In this document: positions 27,041-37,214 of the stretch, in pieces
How positions within the stretch are numbered: position 1 is the first letter of the stretch
How the letters are laid out: each line of letters opens with the position of its first letter
From: Hyphomicrobiales bacterium
GTDB taxonomy: Bacteria; Pseudomonadota; Alphaproteobacteria; Rhizobiales; JAJFHC01
Assembly (NCBI GenBank): GCA_021775835.1
Contig: JAJFHC010000053.1
Location: 1-64,000 of the forward strand
Reading direction: 5' to 3'
DNA length: 64,000 nucleotides
Notes under the pieces: model-generated
The model's input: only the letters and a program-made list of their open reading frames with translations
What the model was told of the DNA's origin: nothing
Database searches by the model: none
Made by a program: the position numbers and the translations under genes

Positions 27041-28864
27041 ATGTGTGGAATAGTAGGCATTCTGGGCCAGAGTCCCGCAGCACCAATGCTGGTGGAGGCG
27101 CTACGGCGCCTTGAGTATCGCGGTTACGACTCCGCTGGTATTGCGACTCTCGAGGAAAGCGGCATTGCCCGCATTCGGGCCCCTGGGAAACTTGGAAGTC
27201 TGGAAACGTCACTGGAACCGGTATCGCTGCTGGGAACGTCGGGCATTGGTCATACGCGATGGGCGACCCACGGGGCGCCTAACGAAACGAATGCGCATCC
27301 TCACGTGGCGCCGGGCGTGGCGATTGTTCACAATGGGATCATTGAGAATTTTCGGGAGCTGAAAGCCGAACTCATGGAACTGGGCTGTGAGTTCGAATCC
27401 CAAACCGACACCGAGGTCGTGGCCCACCTAATCTCTCTGGGACTGCAAAAGGGCCTTGGGCCCCAGGGCGCGGTGCATGCTGCCCTCCAGCGTCTGGACG
27501 GCGCTTTCGCCCTGGCGATCATGATCCAGGAATACCCTGATCTGTTGATCGGTGCGCGAAAGGGAAGTCCCCTGGCGGTTGGCCATGGCGAAGGTGAAAA
27601 CTACCTGGGTTCCGATGCTATTGCCCTTGCCCTCATGACCAACCGGGTCACCTATCTGGATGAAGGTGACTGGGTGGTGCTCAGCCGCCAATCGGTGGAG
27701 ATTTTCGATGCCGACGGCAATCGCGTTGATCGTGAGATGCAACTTACGAATGCATCCGCCTTGTTGGTCGACAAGGGCAATCACCGTCATTTCATGGCCA
27801 AGGAAATCGCCGAACAACCCGAAGTTATCGGCCACACGCTCGCGGAATACATTGATCTGGCAGAAGGAAAAGTGGTTCTGCCGGAGTTTCCCTTCGGATT
27901 CGAAAACCTCGAACGCATTACGATTACGGCTTGCGGTACCGCCTATTACGCCGGCCTCGCCGCAAAATACTGGTTTGAGCGTGTGGCACGCATACCGGCA
28001 GACGTTGATATCGCGTCTGAATTTCGATATCGGGAAGCCCCGATGTCGCCGGGTGGATTGGCCATATTTGTCTCTCAGTCGGGGGAGACCGCCGATACCC
28101 TTGCAGCCCTGCGGTACTGTCAGGCCAAAGATCAAAATACACTGGGCATTGTCAATGTGCAGGAATCGACGATTGCCCGGGAATGTGAGGCGGTCATGCC
28201 CACTTTTGCCGGGCCTGAAATCGGTGTCGCCTCGACCAAAGCCTTTACCTGTCAATTGGCTGTGCTGGCCTGTCTGGCGATCGGGGTTGCCAGGGCAAAG
28301 GGTACGATCACTCAAGCTGAAGAAACCGAATTCGTCGATGCTCTGGTTGGCATTCCGCGGCACATCGCGGAAATCTTGAACGGGGAACGCCGGATCGAAG
28401 AGATTGCACGTTCAATCGCCGGGGCACGGGACGTTCTCTATCTGGGACGGGGTATCAACTTTCCATTGGCCCTGGAAGGTGCTTTGAAGTTGAAGGAAAT
28501 CTCTTACATTCACGCCGAAGGCTACGCTGCCGGTGAACTGAAACACGGCCCGATCGCCCTGATTGACGAATCGGTACCGGTAATCGTGATTGCGCCGCAC
28601 GATGATCTTTTTGACAAAACTATGTCAAATATGCAGGAAGTTGCGGCACGTGGCGGAAAAATAATTCTCATAACCGATCAGCAGTCCGCTGAGCAAAACG
28701 GCAATGACGGTTTTCAGAAAATTTCAGTGCCGGTTACGAATCCTTTCATTAATCCAATGATTTACGCCGTACCTGTGCAGTTGTTGGCCTATCATGCGGC
28801 AGTGTTCATGGGGACCGATGTGGATCAGCCGCGCAATCTGGCAAAGTCGGTCACGGTTGAATAA
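27041..28864 (+). CDS. glmS: Glutamine-fructose-6-phosphate aminotransferase
   Basis: Converts fructose-6-phosphate and glutamine to glucosamine-6-phosphate. The N-terminal class II amidotransferase begins MCGIVGILG, with Cys2 as nucleophile after Met removal. Two SIS sugar-isomerase domains follow, with SQSGETADT and STKAFTCQ in the first and the C-terminal KSVTVE end. At 607 residues it is full length. No glmS ribozyme is visible in the short gap after glmU, as expected outside Firmicutes. Confidence 0.97.
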   Translation: MCGIVGILGQSPAAPMLVEALRRLEYRGYDSAGIATLEESGIARIRAPGKLGSLETSLEPVSLLGTSGIGHTRWATHGAPNETNAHPHVAPGVAIVHNGIIENFRELKAELMELGCEFESQTDTEVVAHLISLGLQKGLGPQGAVHAALQRLDGAFALAIMIQEYPDLLIGARKGSPLAVGHGEGENYLGSDAIALALMTNRVTYLDEGDWVVLSRQSVEIFDADGNRVDREMQLTNASALLVDKGNHRHFMAKEIAEQPEVIGHTLAEYIDLAEGKVVLPEFPFGFENLERITITACGTAYYAGLAAKYWFERVARIPADVDIASEFRYREAPMSPGGLAIFVSQSGETADTLAALRYCQAKDQNTLGIVNVQESTIARECEAVMPTFAGPEIGVASTKAFTCQLAVLACLAIGVARAKGTITQAEETEFVDALVGIPRHIAEILNGERRIEEIARSIAGARDVLYLGRGINFPLALEGALKLKEISYIHAEGYAAGELKHGPIALIDESVPVIVIAPHDDLFDKTMSNMQEVAARGGKIILITDQQSAEQNGNDGFQKISVPVTNPFINPMIYAVPVQLLAYHAAVFMGTDVDQPRNLAKSVTVE

Positions 28865-28948
28865 TGGCCATTTTGCAAGATTCATAATTTATCAACCTTG
28901 TTGCCTGCGAATAGGGGAGTAGGTTATACCGGCATATAGGGGCGAAAC

Positions 28949-30019
28949 ATGTTTGGAAAACGTGTGCGCATGCTTTGTAAGGGAATTTCTGTAGTCGCCA
29001 TTTGCCTGGCGTGTGCCGGCGTGCCGGCATTCAGTACAACTGCATTTGCGCAGACTGCTGAGGAAGCCGTTGCCGCGTTGAGGCGTGGCGAACAGGCACT
29101 TCGGTCTCTCGATTACAATTTGGCAGTCTCCGAACTCAACACCGCTGTGTCTGGTGATAAACTGGAGCCGCACAATCGTGCGGTGGCCTTGCTCAATCGC
29201 GGGCTGTCACGTCAAAATCTCCAGGATGCGGCCGGCTCGATAAAGGATTATTCGGAAGCCATTCAGATCGGCACATTGCCGGTTGCCGCCCGGGCCATCG
29301 CTCATTTCAACAGAGGACTTGCTCACAACACTGTGGGGCAAACGACCCTCGCACTCGATGACCTGTCGACGGCAATCAAGATCAACGGCGCGTTTTCTCA
29401 GGCCTATAACAGCCGCGCAACTCTGATGCGCATGCTGGGCCGTCATCAGTCTGCTATCCGTGACTATCATCTGGCGATCAAGTATCGCTATCCGCAACCG
29501 CATCTGGCGCATTATGGTGCAGCCCTCGCTCACATTTCTCTGCGTCAGGTCAACGATGCAAAAAGAGAACTCAATCTCGCCATCAAGACCCGTCCGGGAT
29601 TCAAGCTCGCACGGGACAAAATGTCGGAAATCGGCGGGACGGTTGAAATCGACAAGACATCCGTCATCGAAGTTGCATCAGCGGATCCCACGATCACGAA
29701 CGGGATCAAGCGTACGCCGGAGAAGATTGAAACAACTATAGAGCCTGCTGCTGCGCCTCGCGTACCGGTCGGGTCCTATCTCGTGCAGTTGATGGCGCAA
29801 AACAATCATCAAGCTGTGAAACGCATGTGGAGCAAGATATCGACCCGTCATGCCAGTGTTCTCAATGGTATGGAGCCGATCATTCAAAAGGCAGATCTCG
29901 GTTCCCGAGTGGTCTATCGCCTGCGAATGGGTCCGTTTTCCGATCGTGCCAGCGCTGACCGTCTGTGTCGACGGCTGAAAAAGCGTGGCCAGGACTGTTT
30001 CACAACCGCTGCAAAATAG
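28949..30019 (+). CDS. Periplasmic TPR protein with C-terminal SPOR domain
   Basis: A 356-residue exported protein. The signal peptide ends near AFAQ. Several TPRs follow (LNRGLSRQNLQDAAGSIKDYSEA, broken here; AHFNRGLAHNTVGQTTLAL; RAQ-type helices), then a C-terminal SPOR domain (GSYLVQLMAQNNHQAV…YRLRMGPFSDRASADRLC). It probably binds peptidoglycan and a protein partner in the envelope. AGGGG before the ATG supports the start. It follows the amino-sugar operon by 84 bases but may have its own promoter. Confidence 0.8.
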   Translation: MFGKRVRMLCKGISVVAICLACAGVPAFSTTAFAQTAEEAVAALRRGEQALRSLDYNLAVSELNTAVSGDKLEPHNRAVALLNRGLSRQNLQDAAGSIKDYSEAIQIGTLPVAARAIAHFNRGLAHNTVGQTTLALDDLSTAIKINGAFSQAYNSRATLMRMLGRHQSAIRDYHLAIKYRYPQPHLAHYGAALAHISLRQVNDAKRELNLAIKTRPGFKLARDKMSEIGGTVEIDKTSVIEVASADPTITNGIKRTPEKIETTIEPAAAPRVPVGSYLVQLMAQNNHQAVKRMWSKISTRHASVLNGMEPIIQKADLGSRVVYRLRMGPFSDRASADRLCRRLKKRGQDCFTTAAK

Positions 30020-30159
30020 AAATTTCCGTTTTAATTGCGGATCTTAGGCGTTTGGCGGCTGTTCAGAGGGCCGTCCATGGAGAGGCCGTCTATAAAAACG
30101 TAAGTCTGCCTTGAAATCACGCAATTCTGTTGATCCATTTGACTCAAAGTAGGGTTACA

Positions 30160-30939
30160 ATGGATGCCATGAACAGAGACGAGAACAAGAAGCGGAAATC
30201 CCTGCCTCGCCGGGAAGGGCCCCGCCGCGGGCGTATGGCGACGCGTTTGCGCACCTATTTTCTCACAGGACTGGTTATTGCCGCACCGGTCAGTATAACG
30301 GTCTACATTACCTGGTGGTTCGTCGATTTATTCGACAACTGGATCAAGCCGCTTGTTCCCGAAAAATACAATCCTGATACCTACTTGCCGTTCTCCTTGC
30401 CTGGAGTAGGCCTGATATTTGCCCTCTGCGGTATTACATTGCTCGGTGGACTGACGGCCAATCTGTTTGGACGGACCATTCTGTCCTTCGGCGAGCAAAT
30501 GATGGACAGAATGCCCATCGTTCGAAATGTCTACAAGGCTCTCAAACAGATATTCGAAACGGTGTTGTCGCAAAGCCAGTCTTCTTTCAAGAATGTCGCA
30601 CTCATCGAATATCCAAGACCCGGGTTGTATGCCCTGGTTTTCGTGTCAACCGAAACGTCCGGTGAGGTGGTCGAGCGGGCAGAGCGTGAAGAGGAAGGCA
30701 TGTTCAGTGTGTTCCTGCCGACAACGCCCAATCCGACATCCGGTTTCCTGCTTTTTGTACCCAGGCGGGATGTCAGAATCCTGGAAATGTCGGTGGAAGA
30801 AGCCGCGAAAATGATCATTTCAGCAGGCCTTGTGACACCCAAACGCAATGGCGAAGATACCGACGACCCCGATGGTGTGCCGCAATTTGACGAGGATGCA
30901 GCGAACAAGATCCTGAGCGATCATCGCAAGTCGGCCTGA
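30160..30939 (+). CDS. DUF502 family inner-membrane protein
   Basis: A 259-residue protein with a basic N-terminus, two membrane helices (YFLTGLVIAAPVSITVYITW and LPGVGLIFALCGITLLGG) and a soluble domain with MPIVRNVYKALKQIFETV and PTTPNPTSGFLLFVP, the hallmark of DUF502. The family is widespread and lacks an assigned function. AGGG at 30151-30154 supports ATG 30160. It is convergent with recG. Confidence 0.85.
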   Translation: MDAMNRDENKKRKSLPRREGPRRGRMATRLRTYFLTGLVIAAPVSITVYITWWFVDLFDNWIKPLVPEKYNPDTYLPFSLPGVGLIFALCGITLLGGLTANLFGRTILSFGEQMMDRMPIVRNVYKALKQIFETVLSQSQSSFKNVALIEYPRPGLYALVFVSTETSGEVVERAEREEEGMFSVFLPTTPNPTSGFLLFVPRRDVRILEMSVEEAAKMIISAGLVTPKRNGEDTDDPDGVPQFDEDAANKILSDHRKSA

Positions 30940-30978
30940 TCAGAATACTCTTCTGACAATACCCCTTTGGATTCAAAG

Positions 30979-33084
30979 TCAACCTGCGGCGAGTAACCTG
31001 ACGGCATCGTCGCGCTCGAACAGATACAGCAGGGTCCTCAAGGCTTCACCTCTTTCAGATTTCAGATGCGGGTCTTTGCCCAGAATCAATGTGGCGTCGT
31101 CACGTGCGACGGCAAGCAGGTCTGAATGTTGAGCGAGGTCGGCGATCTTGAACTGAGGCAGGCCACTTTGTCGTGTGCCAAGCAATTCACCGGCACCGCG
31201 AAGCTTCAGGTCCTCTTCGGCGATAATGAAACCGTCTTCTGTCTCGCGCATGATCTTGAGCCGTGCCTGTGCGGTTTCCCCCAGTGGCGATTGGTAGAGA
31301 AGCAGGCAGGATGACCGTGCTGTCCCACGTCCCACACGTCCACGCAACTGATGGAGTTGTGACAGTCCGAAGCGTTCGGCATGCTCAATGATCATGATCG
31401 ATGCCTGGGGAATGTCGACGCCGACCTCGATCACGGTTGTCGCGACCAGCACATCGATCTCGCCTGACTGGAATTTGGACATGACCTCGTCTTTCAACGC
31501 ACCTTTCATGCGGCCATGCACGAGGCCTACACGTTCAGGAAAAATCTGTTGCAGACTTGCAAAACGGTCTTCTGCGGCTGCCGCGTCGACCTCGTCGGAT
31601 TCCTCCACGAGCGGACAAACCCAATAGGCGCGAGCTCCCGTGTTGAGGGCCCGGCGCAGGCCGGTCACCACGTCGTCGATTTTTTCAAGCGGGATGATCG
31701 CCGTATCGATAGGCTGCCGCCCTGCGGGCTTTTCGGTCAACCGGGACACATCCATATCGCCATAATGGGTCAGGGTCAGCGTTCGCGGTATTGGCGTTGC
31801 GGTCATGACCAGGACGTCAACACCATTTTGCCCCTTTGCCTGCAACGCGAGGCGCTGGTGCACGCCGAACCTATGCTGCTCGTCGATGACCGCCAGCCCC
31901 AGGTTATGGAATTGTACGGTTTCCTGGAACAGGGCGTGGGTTCCGACGATGACTTGCGCCGAGCCATCGGCAATCTCCGACAGGATGTCATCGCGTTTTT
32001 GCCCCTTTTCACGCGACGTGAGCAACACGGTGTGCAGGCCGGCTTCGCTACATAACGGCAGTATTGTTGCCAGATGCTGACGGGCGAGAATTTCGGTTGG
32101 CGCCATGATGGTTGCCTGGAACCCCGCTTCAACGGCATTCGCCATGGCGAGTAATGCGACGATGGTCTTGCCGGCCCCGACGTCGCCTTGAAGCAGTCGC
32201 AACATTCGAATGGGGGCGTTCATGTCGGCGACGATTTCGCCGAGAGAGGACTCTTGTGACGACGTCAGACTGTAGGAAAGCTGTGTCCGGATTTTTCCCT
32301 GAACAATGCCATCGCCCTTTATTGTCTGGCCTTTGGTCCGACGCATGCTGGTTCGGATGAGTGCCAAGGCCAGCTGATTGGCCAGCAGTTCGTCGTAGGC
32401 CAGCCGTTTTCTCGATGGTGTTTGGGGGTCGAGGTCGACATGATCTTCGGGCCTGTGCGCCTGGGATAGGCATGCTGAAAAGCTGTTCCAGTCTTGGCGC
32501 TGGAGCCAGGCAGGATCCTGCCACTCTGTTATCTCGGGTACCAGTTCGACGGCCGCATCGATGGCTCTTCTCAGGGTTTTGGCCGCAAGCCCGGCCGTCA
32601 TCGGATAAACCGGCTCGACAGGGGGCATGAGGGCAAATTCTTCTTCATCCAGAATGTGATCAGGATGGGTCATTTGCCGTGCGCCGGAGTAAACCTCGAC
32701 CTTGCCGCTGATGAAGCGTTTTTCGCCTTCTGGCAGGACTCGTTGCAGATAGTCTGCGTGAGCCCGAAAGAACACCAGTGTCAGTTCCTCGCTGTCGTCG
32801 TGGCAGGTTACCCGGTAAGGGACACGCTTGTTATGACGCGGAGAGGGATTGTGCCGGCCTACCGTCACTTCAAGGGTTACGGTCTGGCCCTCCGGAGCGT
32901 CTGCGATCTTTGGCCGGAAGCGGCGGTCGATCAGTCCACTGGGAAGATGCCAGATCAGATCGACGACCCGGGCATCTTTCGCATCACCGCGCAGCAGTTT
33001 GGCCAACAGCCCTTCTATCTTGGAGCCGACACCGGGGAGTTGTTGCACGGTCGCAAAGAGCGGATTTAGAATTTCTGGACGCAT
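30979..33084 (-). CDS. recG: ATP-dependent DNA helicase RecG
   Basis: Remodels stalled replication forks and branch-migrates Holliday junctions. The N-terminal wedge domain includes a helix-hairpin-like LPGVGSKIEGLLAKLL. The helicase core has Walker A GDVGAGKT (about residue 300), DEQH (about 402), TATPIPRTL and the C-terminal QLRGRVGRG. At 701 residues it is full length. I chose ATG 33084; TTG 33123 would add 13 residues without homology value. It is divergent from sdhE-mfd, an arrangement I know from Alphaproteobacteria. Confidence 0.96.
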   Translation of the reverse strand: MRPEILNPLFATVQQLPGVGSKIEGLLAKLLRGDAKDARVVDLIWHLPSGLIDRRFRPKIADAPEGQTVTLEVTVGRHNPSPRHNKRVPYRVTCHDDSEELTLVFFRAHADYLQRVLPEGEKRFISGKVEVYSGARQMTHPDHILDEEEFALMPPVEPVYPMTAGLAAKTLRRAIDAAVELVPEITEWQDPAWLQRQDWNSFSACLSQAHRPEDHVDLDPQTPSRKRLAYDELLANQLALALIRTSMRRTKGQTIKGDGIVQGKIRTQLSYSLTSSQESSLGEIVADMNAPIRMLRLLQGDVGAGKTIVALLAMANAVEAGFQATIMAPTEILARQHLATILPLCSEAGLHTVLLTSREKGQKRDDILSEIADGSAQVIVGTHALFQETVQFHNLGLAVIDEQHRFGVHQRLALQAKGQNGVDVLVMTATPIPRTLTLTHYGDMDVSRLTEKPAGRQPIDTAIIPLEKIDDVVTGLRRALNTGARAYWVCPLVEESDEVDAAAAEDRFASLQQIFPERVGLVHGRMKGALKDEVMSKFQSGEIDVLVATTVIEVGVDIPQASIMIIEHAERFGLSQLHQLRGRVGRGTARSSCLLLYQSPLGETAQARLKIMRETEDGFIIAEEDLKLRGAGELLGTRQSGLPQFKIADLAQHSDLLAVARDDATLILGKDPHLKSERGEALRTLLYLFERDDAVRLLAAG

Positions 33085-33337
33085 GGTCGAATGGTCAGCC
33101 TTTTTCCCGAATTCCTTTCTCAAAGTATTTTGCAGAACAGGCCGGGTGTTTACCGTTTATTGCAGGAGACGATTGATTGCATGGTGTACTGCCTCAGGAA
33201 AAGTTTCAACATGGCCTGTTGATAAGAATCCGGGTTGCGCAATCCCGCAGTTCTACTTCATCGTGTCCGTTCGGAGTCAGTTGATTTGTCTGTGCTTGTC
33301 TGGCACAACGCACCCCTTGATCCTAACCTGCGATGTG

Positions 33338-33631
33338 ATGATGTCTGGTCCGGAAAAGCGTGAGATACGACGCAAAAGGTTGAAATTTCAGGCTTGGCAC
33401 CGCGGCACCAAGGAGATGGATTATTTGCTTGGAACATTTGCGGATCGACACATCGAAGAATTGCAGGATCATGAACTCGACATCTTCGAAAAACTGACGA
33501 ACGAGGCGGATCAGGATATCTTCAATTGGATATGCGGTCGCGAGGCAATACCTGAAGAACATAATACTGCGTTGTTTCGGGCGCTCATGTCCCTTCGTTT
33601 TGAACCAACTGATTTTGGCGCAAAATCCTGA
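33338..33631 (+). CDS. sdhE: Succinate dehydrogenase assembly factor SdhE
   Basis: A 97-residue cytoplasmic protein that helps attach FAD covalently to the flavoprotein subunit of succinate dehydrogenase. It has the RG..E motif (WHRGTKEMDYLLGTF) that defines the family (formerly DUF339), followed by FEKLTNEADQDIFNWI. Two adjacent ATGs (33338, 33341) could both start it. It precedes mfd by 53 bases. Confidence 0.92.
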   Translation: MMSGPEKREIRRKRLKFQAWHRGTKEMDYLLGTFADRHIEELQDHELDIFEKLTNEADQDIFNWICGREAIPEEHNTALFRALMSLRFEPTDFGAKS

Positions 33632-33684
33632 ACTGGTTCGTGGACACACTGGTGCGCGGACACTATGCCGGAGAGCTTTAACTC

Positions 33685-36600
33685 GTGTTGACCCTGCAGG
33701 ATATTGTCGGTGACCGCAGTCCGGTGACACTGTGTGGCGTCCCGGATGGCCTTGAAGGCCTGGTGCTGGGGGATTACGCCCGCCTGAACCAAGCCGCTCA
33801 GGGAACCGGTGTCGTTGTCTACATTACACGCGACGATCAGCGTCTCGCGGCTGTTGCCGACGGTCTGACGTTTTTTGCCCCTGAAGCAACGGTGCTGTCA
33901 TTTCCCGCATGGGACTGCCTGCCGTACGACAGGGTGTCGCCGCGCGGCGATATCATTGCGACTCGCATGGCAACACTGGCGCGATTGTCCAAGAAAGACG
34001 ACGATGCGGCCGGGCCGACGATTGTCCTGACCACCGTCAATGCGGCTGTTCAACGTGTACCGGTCCCCGATGTCGTACGTTCGGCCAGTTGGTCGGCGCG
34101 TCCTGGTAATCGAATAGTGCTGGATGAACTGACTCTCTATCTCAGTCGCAACGGATTCAGCCGCACCGGAACTGTCATGGAAGCAGGCGACTACGCAATT
34201 CGTGGTGGACTCGTCGATATATTCGCACCGGGCACTGAGTTGCCGGTTCGTCTTGATCTGTTCGGTGACACCCTTGAGTCGATCAGGTCATTCGACGCGG
34301 AAACCCAGCGTACCGTCGGCCAACTTCAATCGGTGGAGTTTCTGCCGGCAAGCGAGATCCTGCTCAACGACGAGACGATTGCGCGTTTTCGAACCGGATA
34401 CGTGGCCGCTTTTGGGGCTATGACGGATACCGATCCGCTTTATGAAGCGATCTCGGACGGGCGGCGTTTCGACGGTATGGAGCATTGGCTCTCGTTGTTT
34501 CATGACGAGCTCTGCACCTTCTTTGATTATGTTCCAGACGCCCAGGTGTTTGTCGATCATATGGTCGATGACGCCCGTCAGTCCCGGATCGAGCAGACAA
34601 GCGAGTACTTTGAAGCCCGCAAGTCGGCAATGACCCAGAACAGTTTTGGTGCACCGCCATACAAACCGCTACCGCCAGCCCATCTCTATCTGAACGATGA
34701 CGAATGGCGCGACCGTATTCAGGCCGCGGTCTTGCGAACCATTACGCCGTTTGAGCGGCCCGAAGGAGACAGTGCGGGGAAAGTCGTTTCTCTTTCCGGC
34801 CGCAAAGGCCGCAGTTTTGCACCGGAAAGAGCTGAAGAAGGGCGTAATGTCTTTGATGCCCTCAGTGAACACGTGGCCCAGTTACGGCGCGACGGCAAAA
34901 GAATTGTCGTCGCCAGTTGGACGGGTGGCGCCCGCGAACGGCTCTCTGGTGTTCTTGATGACCATAATGTCGGATCGACGTCCATAATTTCAGACTGGAA
35001 TGAGGTTCTGCGACTGGATCCTTCCGTGGTCGGTCTTGCCGTACTGGGGCTTGAATCCGGTTTTGAAACCCCGGATCTCGTGGTTATCGGGGAGCAGGAC
35101 ATTCTCGGCGATCGGCTGGTACGGCGGAGCCGGAAAACCAAGCGCGCAAGTGACTTCCTTTCCGAAGTCTCAAGCATCGCTCCGGGCGACCTCGTGGTTC
35201 ACGTGGATCACGGTATCGGCCAGTTCGAAGGCCTGAGAACCATCGAGGTTCAAGGCGCACCGCACGACTGCCTCTACCTCACCTATGCCAAGGGCGATCG
35301 CCTGTTTCTGCCGGTTGAGAATATCGAACTGCTCAGCCGTTACGGGTCGGACATGGCGGGTGCTCAGCTTGACAAGCTGGGTGGTTCGGGCTGGCAGGCA
35401 CGCAAAGCACGGTTGAAGGAACGGATTCGTGAAATTGCGGGGCAGTTGATCAAGACGGCTGCGGCACGACAGCTCAAGTCCGGCGACGTCCTCCAGCCGG
35501 CAGACATGAGTTTCGATGAATTCTGTGCCCGTTTCCCGTTCGAGGAAACCGAGGACCAGATGCGCTCGATTGATGCGGTGCTTGAGGACATGGCCAGTGG
35601 GCGGCCAATGGACAGACTGGTCTGCGGCGACGTAGGTTTCGGCAAGACGGAAGTCGCCCTGCGCTCTGCTTTTGTTGCGGCCATGTCCGGCAAACAGGTA
35701 GCCGTTGTGGTACCGACAACCTTGCTTGCCCGACAACATTACCAAACCTTCCGGGAGCGATTTCAGGGCTTCCCGATTCGCATCGAACAGGCATCTCGTC
35801 TTGTGGGGACAAAGGATCTCAACGAAACCAAGCGCGGAATCACCAGTGGCGATGTCGATATTGTTATCGGAACCCATGCACTCCTTGGCAAAGCCATCAA
35901 GTTCCGGGACCTAGGCCTTTTGATTATCGATGAAGAACAGCATTTTGGCGTTTCCCACAAGGAGCGCCTGAAGGAACTTCGCTCCAATGTCCATGTGCTG
36001 ACGTTGAGTGCCACACCCATTCCGCGGACATTGCAGTTGGCGCTGACTGGTGTTCGCGAGCTTTCGTTGATTGCGACGCCTCCTGTGGACCGCCTGGCGG
36101 TCAGGACGTTCATTACGCCGTTTGACCCGGTGACACTGCGTGAGGCGCTGTTGCGGGAACTCTATCGGGGTGGACAGACCTTCTATGTGTGTCCACGTGT
36201 GTCCGACCTTGAGGACAGGCGCCAGTTTCTGAGCGATTACGTGCCGGAAGTAAAAGTCGGTGTCGCGCATGGACAGATGACACCAGGCCAACTCGAAGAC
36301 ATCATGACCGCTTTCTACGACCGGCAGTACGATGTTCTCCTGTCTACAACGATCGTGGAGTCGGGCCTCGACATACCGACAGCCAACACCCTGATTGTAC
36401 ACCGTTCGGATATGTTCGGACTGGCACAGCTCTATCAGTTGCGCGGCCGTGTAGGGCGGTCAAAGACCAGGGCCTATGCATTGTTCACCGTTCCGGCGGG
36501 CAAAATGCTCACTTCTACTGCGGACAAACGACTGCAGGTGCTGCAGTCTCTCGATTCACTCGGTGCAGGCTTCAGCCTGGCGAGCCATGATCTCGACATT

Positions 36601-37203
36601 CGCGGTGCTGGTAATCTGCTTGGCGAAGAGCAATCCGGCCACATCAAGGAAGTCGGCTTTGAACTCTATCAAAGCATGCTCGAGGAGACTGTCGCCTCCC
36701 TGCGCGAGGGCGGGGATGATGCCGAAGACTCCGGCCAGTGGTCGCCACAGATCAACATCGGTACGTCGGTGCTGATACCGGAAAGCTATGTCTCCGACCT
36801 GCAACTTCGCATGGGGCTTTATCGGCGGCTATCGGGCCTTGAGACGCAGCAGGAAATCGACGGATTTGCCGCGGAATTGATTGACCGTTTCGGATCGCTA
36901 CCGGAAGAGGTCGATCACCTGATGCAGATCGTTTCCATCAAACTCTTCTGTCGGCGCGCCAATGTGTCCAATATCGATGCCGGGCCGAAGGGGACTGTCC
37001 TTCGTTTCCGCGACGACAAGTTTCCCAATCCTGCCGGACTGGTTCAATTCATTACAGAACAGGGGCGCCTTGCCAAGCTGCGTCCCGACCACAAACTTGT
37101 TCTGATCCGTGAGTGGGATACACCAGAGGAACGTCTGAAGGGCGTGTCCGTCATTTTGCGGCAGCTTGAGCGGCTCGTAGACACGTCCGCAGCTGCCGCA
37201 TAA
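33685..37203 (+). CDS. mfd: Transcription-repair coupling factor Mfd
   Basis: Removes RNA polymerase stalled at DNA damage and recruits UvrA. It has 1,172 residues. A UvrB-like N-terminal module comes first (SFPAWDCLPYDRVSP), then the RNA polymerase interaction domain (GDLVVHVDHGIGQFEGL). The RecG-like helicase follows, with Walker A GDVGFGKTE near 647 and DEEQHFGV near 749, then QLRGRVGRS and the TRCF C-terminal domain. The start is GTG 33685, with GGAGAG at 33670-33675; TTG 33688 is also possible. Full length and intact. Confidence 0.97.
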   Translation: MLTLQDIVGDRSPVTLCGVPDGLEGLVLGDYARLNQAAQGTGVVVYITRDDQRLAAVADGLTFFAPEATVLSFPAWDCLPYDRVSPRGDIIATRMATLARLSKKDDDAAGPTIVLTTVNAAVQRVPVPDVVRSASWSARPGNRIVLDELTLYLSRNGFSRTGTVMEAGDYAIRGGLVDIFAPGTELPVRLDLFGDTLESIRSFDAETQRTVGQLQSVEFLPASEILLNDETIARFRTGYVAAFGAMTDTDPLYEAISDGRRFDGMEHWLSLFHDELCTFFDYVPDAQVFVDHMVDDARQSRIEQTSEYFEARKSAMTQNSFGAPPYKPLPPAHLYLNDDEWRDRIQAAVLRTITPFERPEGDSAGKVVSLSGRKGRSFAPERAEEGRNVFDALSEHVAQLRRDGKRIVVASWTGGARERLSGVLDDHNVGSTSIISDWNEVLRLDPSVVGLAVLGLESGFETPDLVVIGEQDILGDRLVRRSRKTKRASDFLSEVSSIAPGDLVVHVDHGIGQFEGLRTIEVQGAPHDCLYLTYAKGDRLFLPVENIELLSRYGSDMAGAQLDKLGGSGWQARKARLKERIREIAGQLIKTAAARQLKSGDVLQPADMSFDEFCARFPFEETEDQMRSIDAVLEDMASGRPMDRLVCGDVGFGKTEVALRSAFVAAMSGKQVAVVVPTTLLARQHYQTFRERFQGFPIRIEQASRLVGTKDLNETKRGITSGDVDIVIGTHALLGKAIKFRDLGLLIIDEEQHFGVSHKERLKELRSNVHVLTLSATPIPRTLQLALTGVRELSLIATPPVDRLAVRTFITPFDPVTLREALLRELYRGGQTFYVCPRVSDLEDRRQFLSDYVPEVKVGVAHGQMTPGQLEDIMTAFYDRQYDVLLSTTIVESGLDIPTANTLIVHRSDMFGLAQLYQLRGRVGRSKTRAYALFTVPAGKMLTSTADKRLQVLQSLDSLGAGFSLASHDLDIRGAGNLLGEEQSGHIKEVGFELYQSMLEETVASLREGGDDAEDSGQWSPQINIGTSVLIPESYVSDLQLRMGLYRRLSGLETQQEIDGFAAELIDRFGSLPEEVDHLMQIVSIKLFCRRANVSNIDAGPKGTVLRFRDDKFPNPAGLVQFITEQGRLAKLRPDHKLVLIREWDTPEERLKGVSVILRQLERLVDTSAAAA

Positions 37204-37214
37204 GTTGTTGTTTT

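Noticed and set aside
27428..28363. 311-codon open frame on the strand opposite glmS
   Set aside because: It is fully inside a full-length glmS and its translation shows no recognisable domain; it is a shadow of GC-rich coding.
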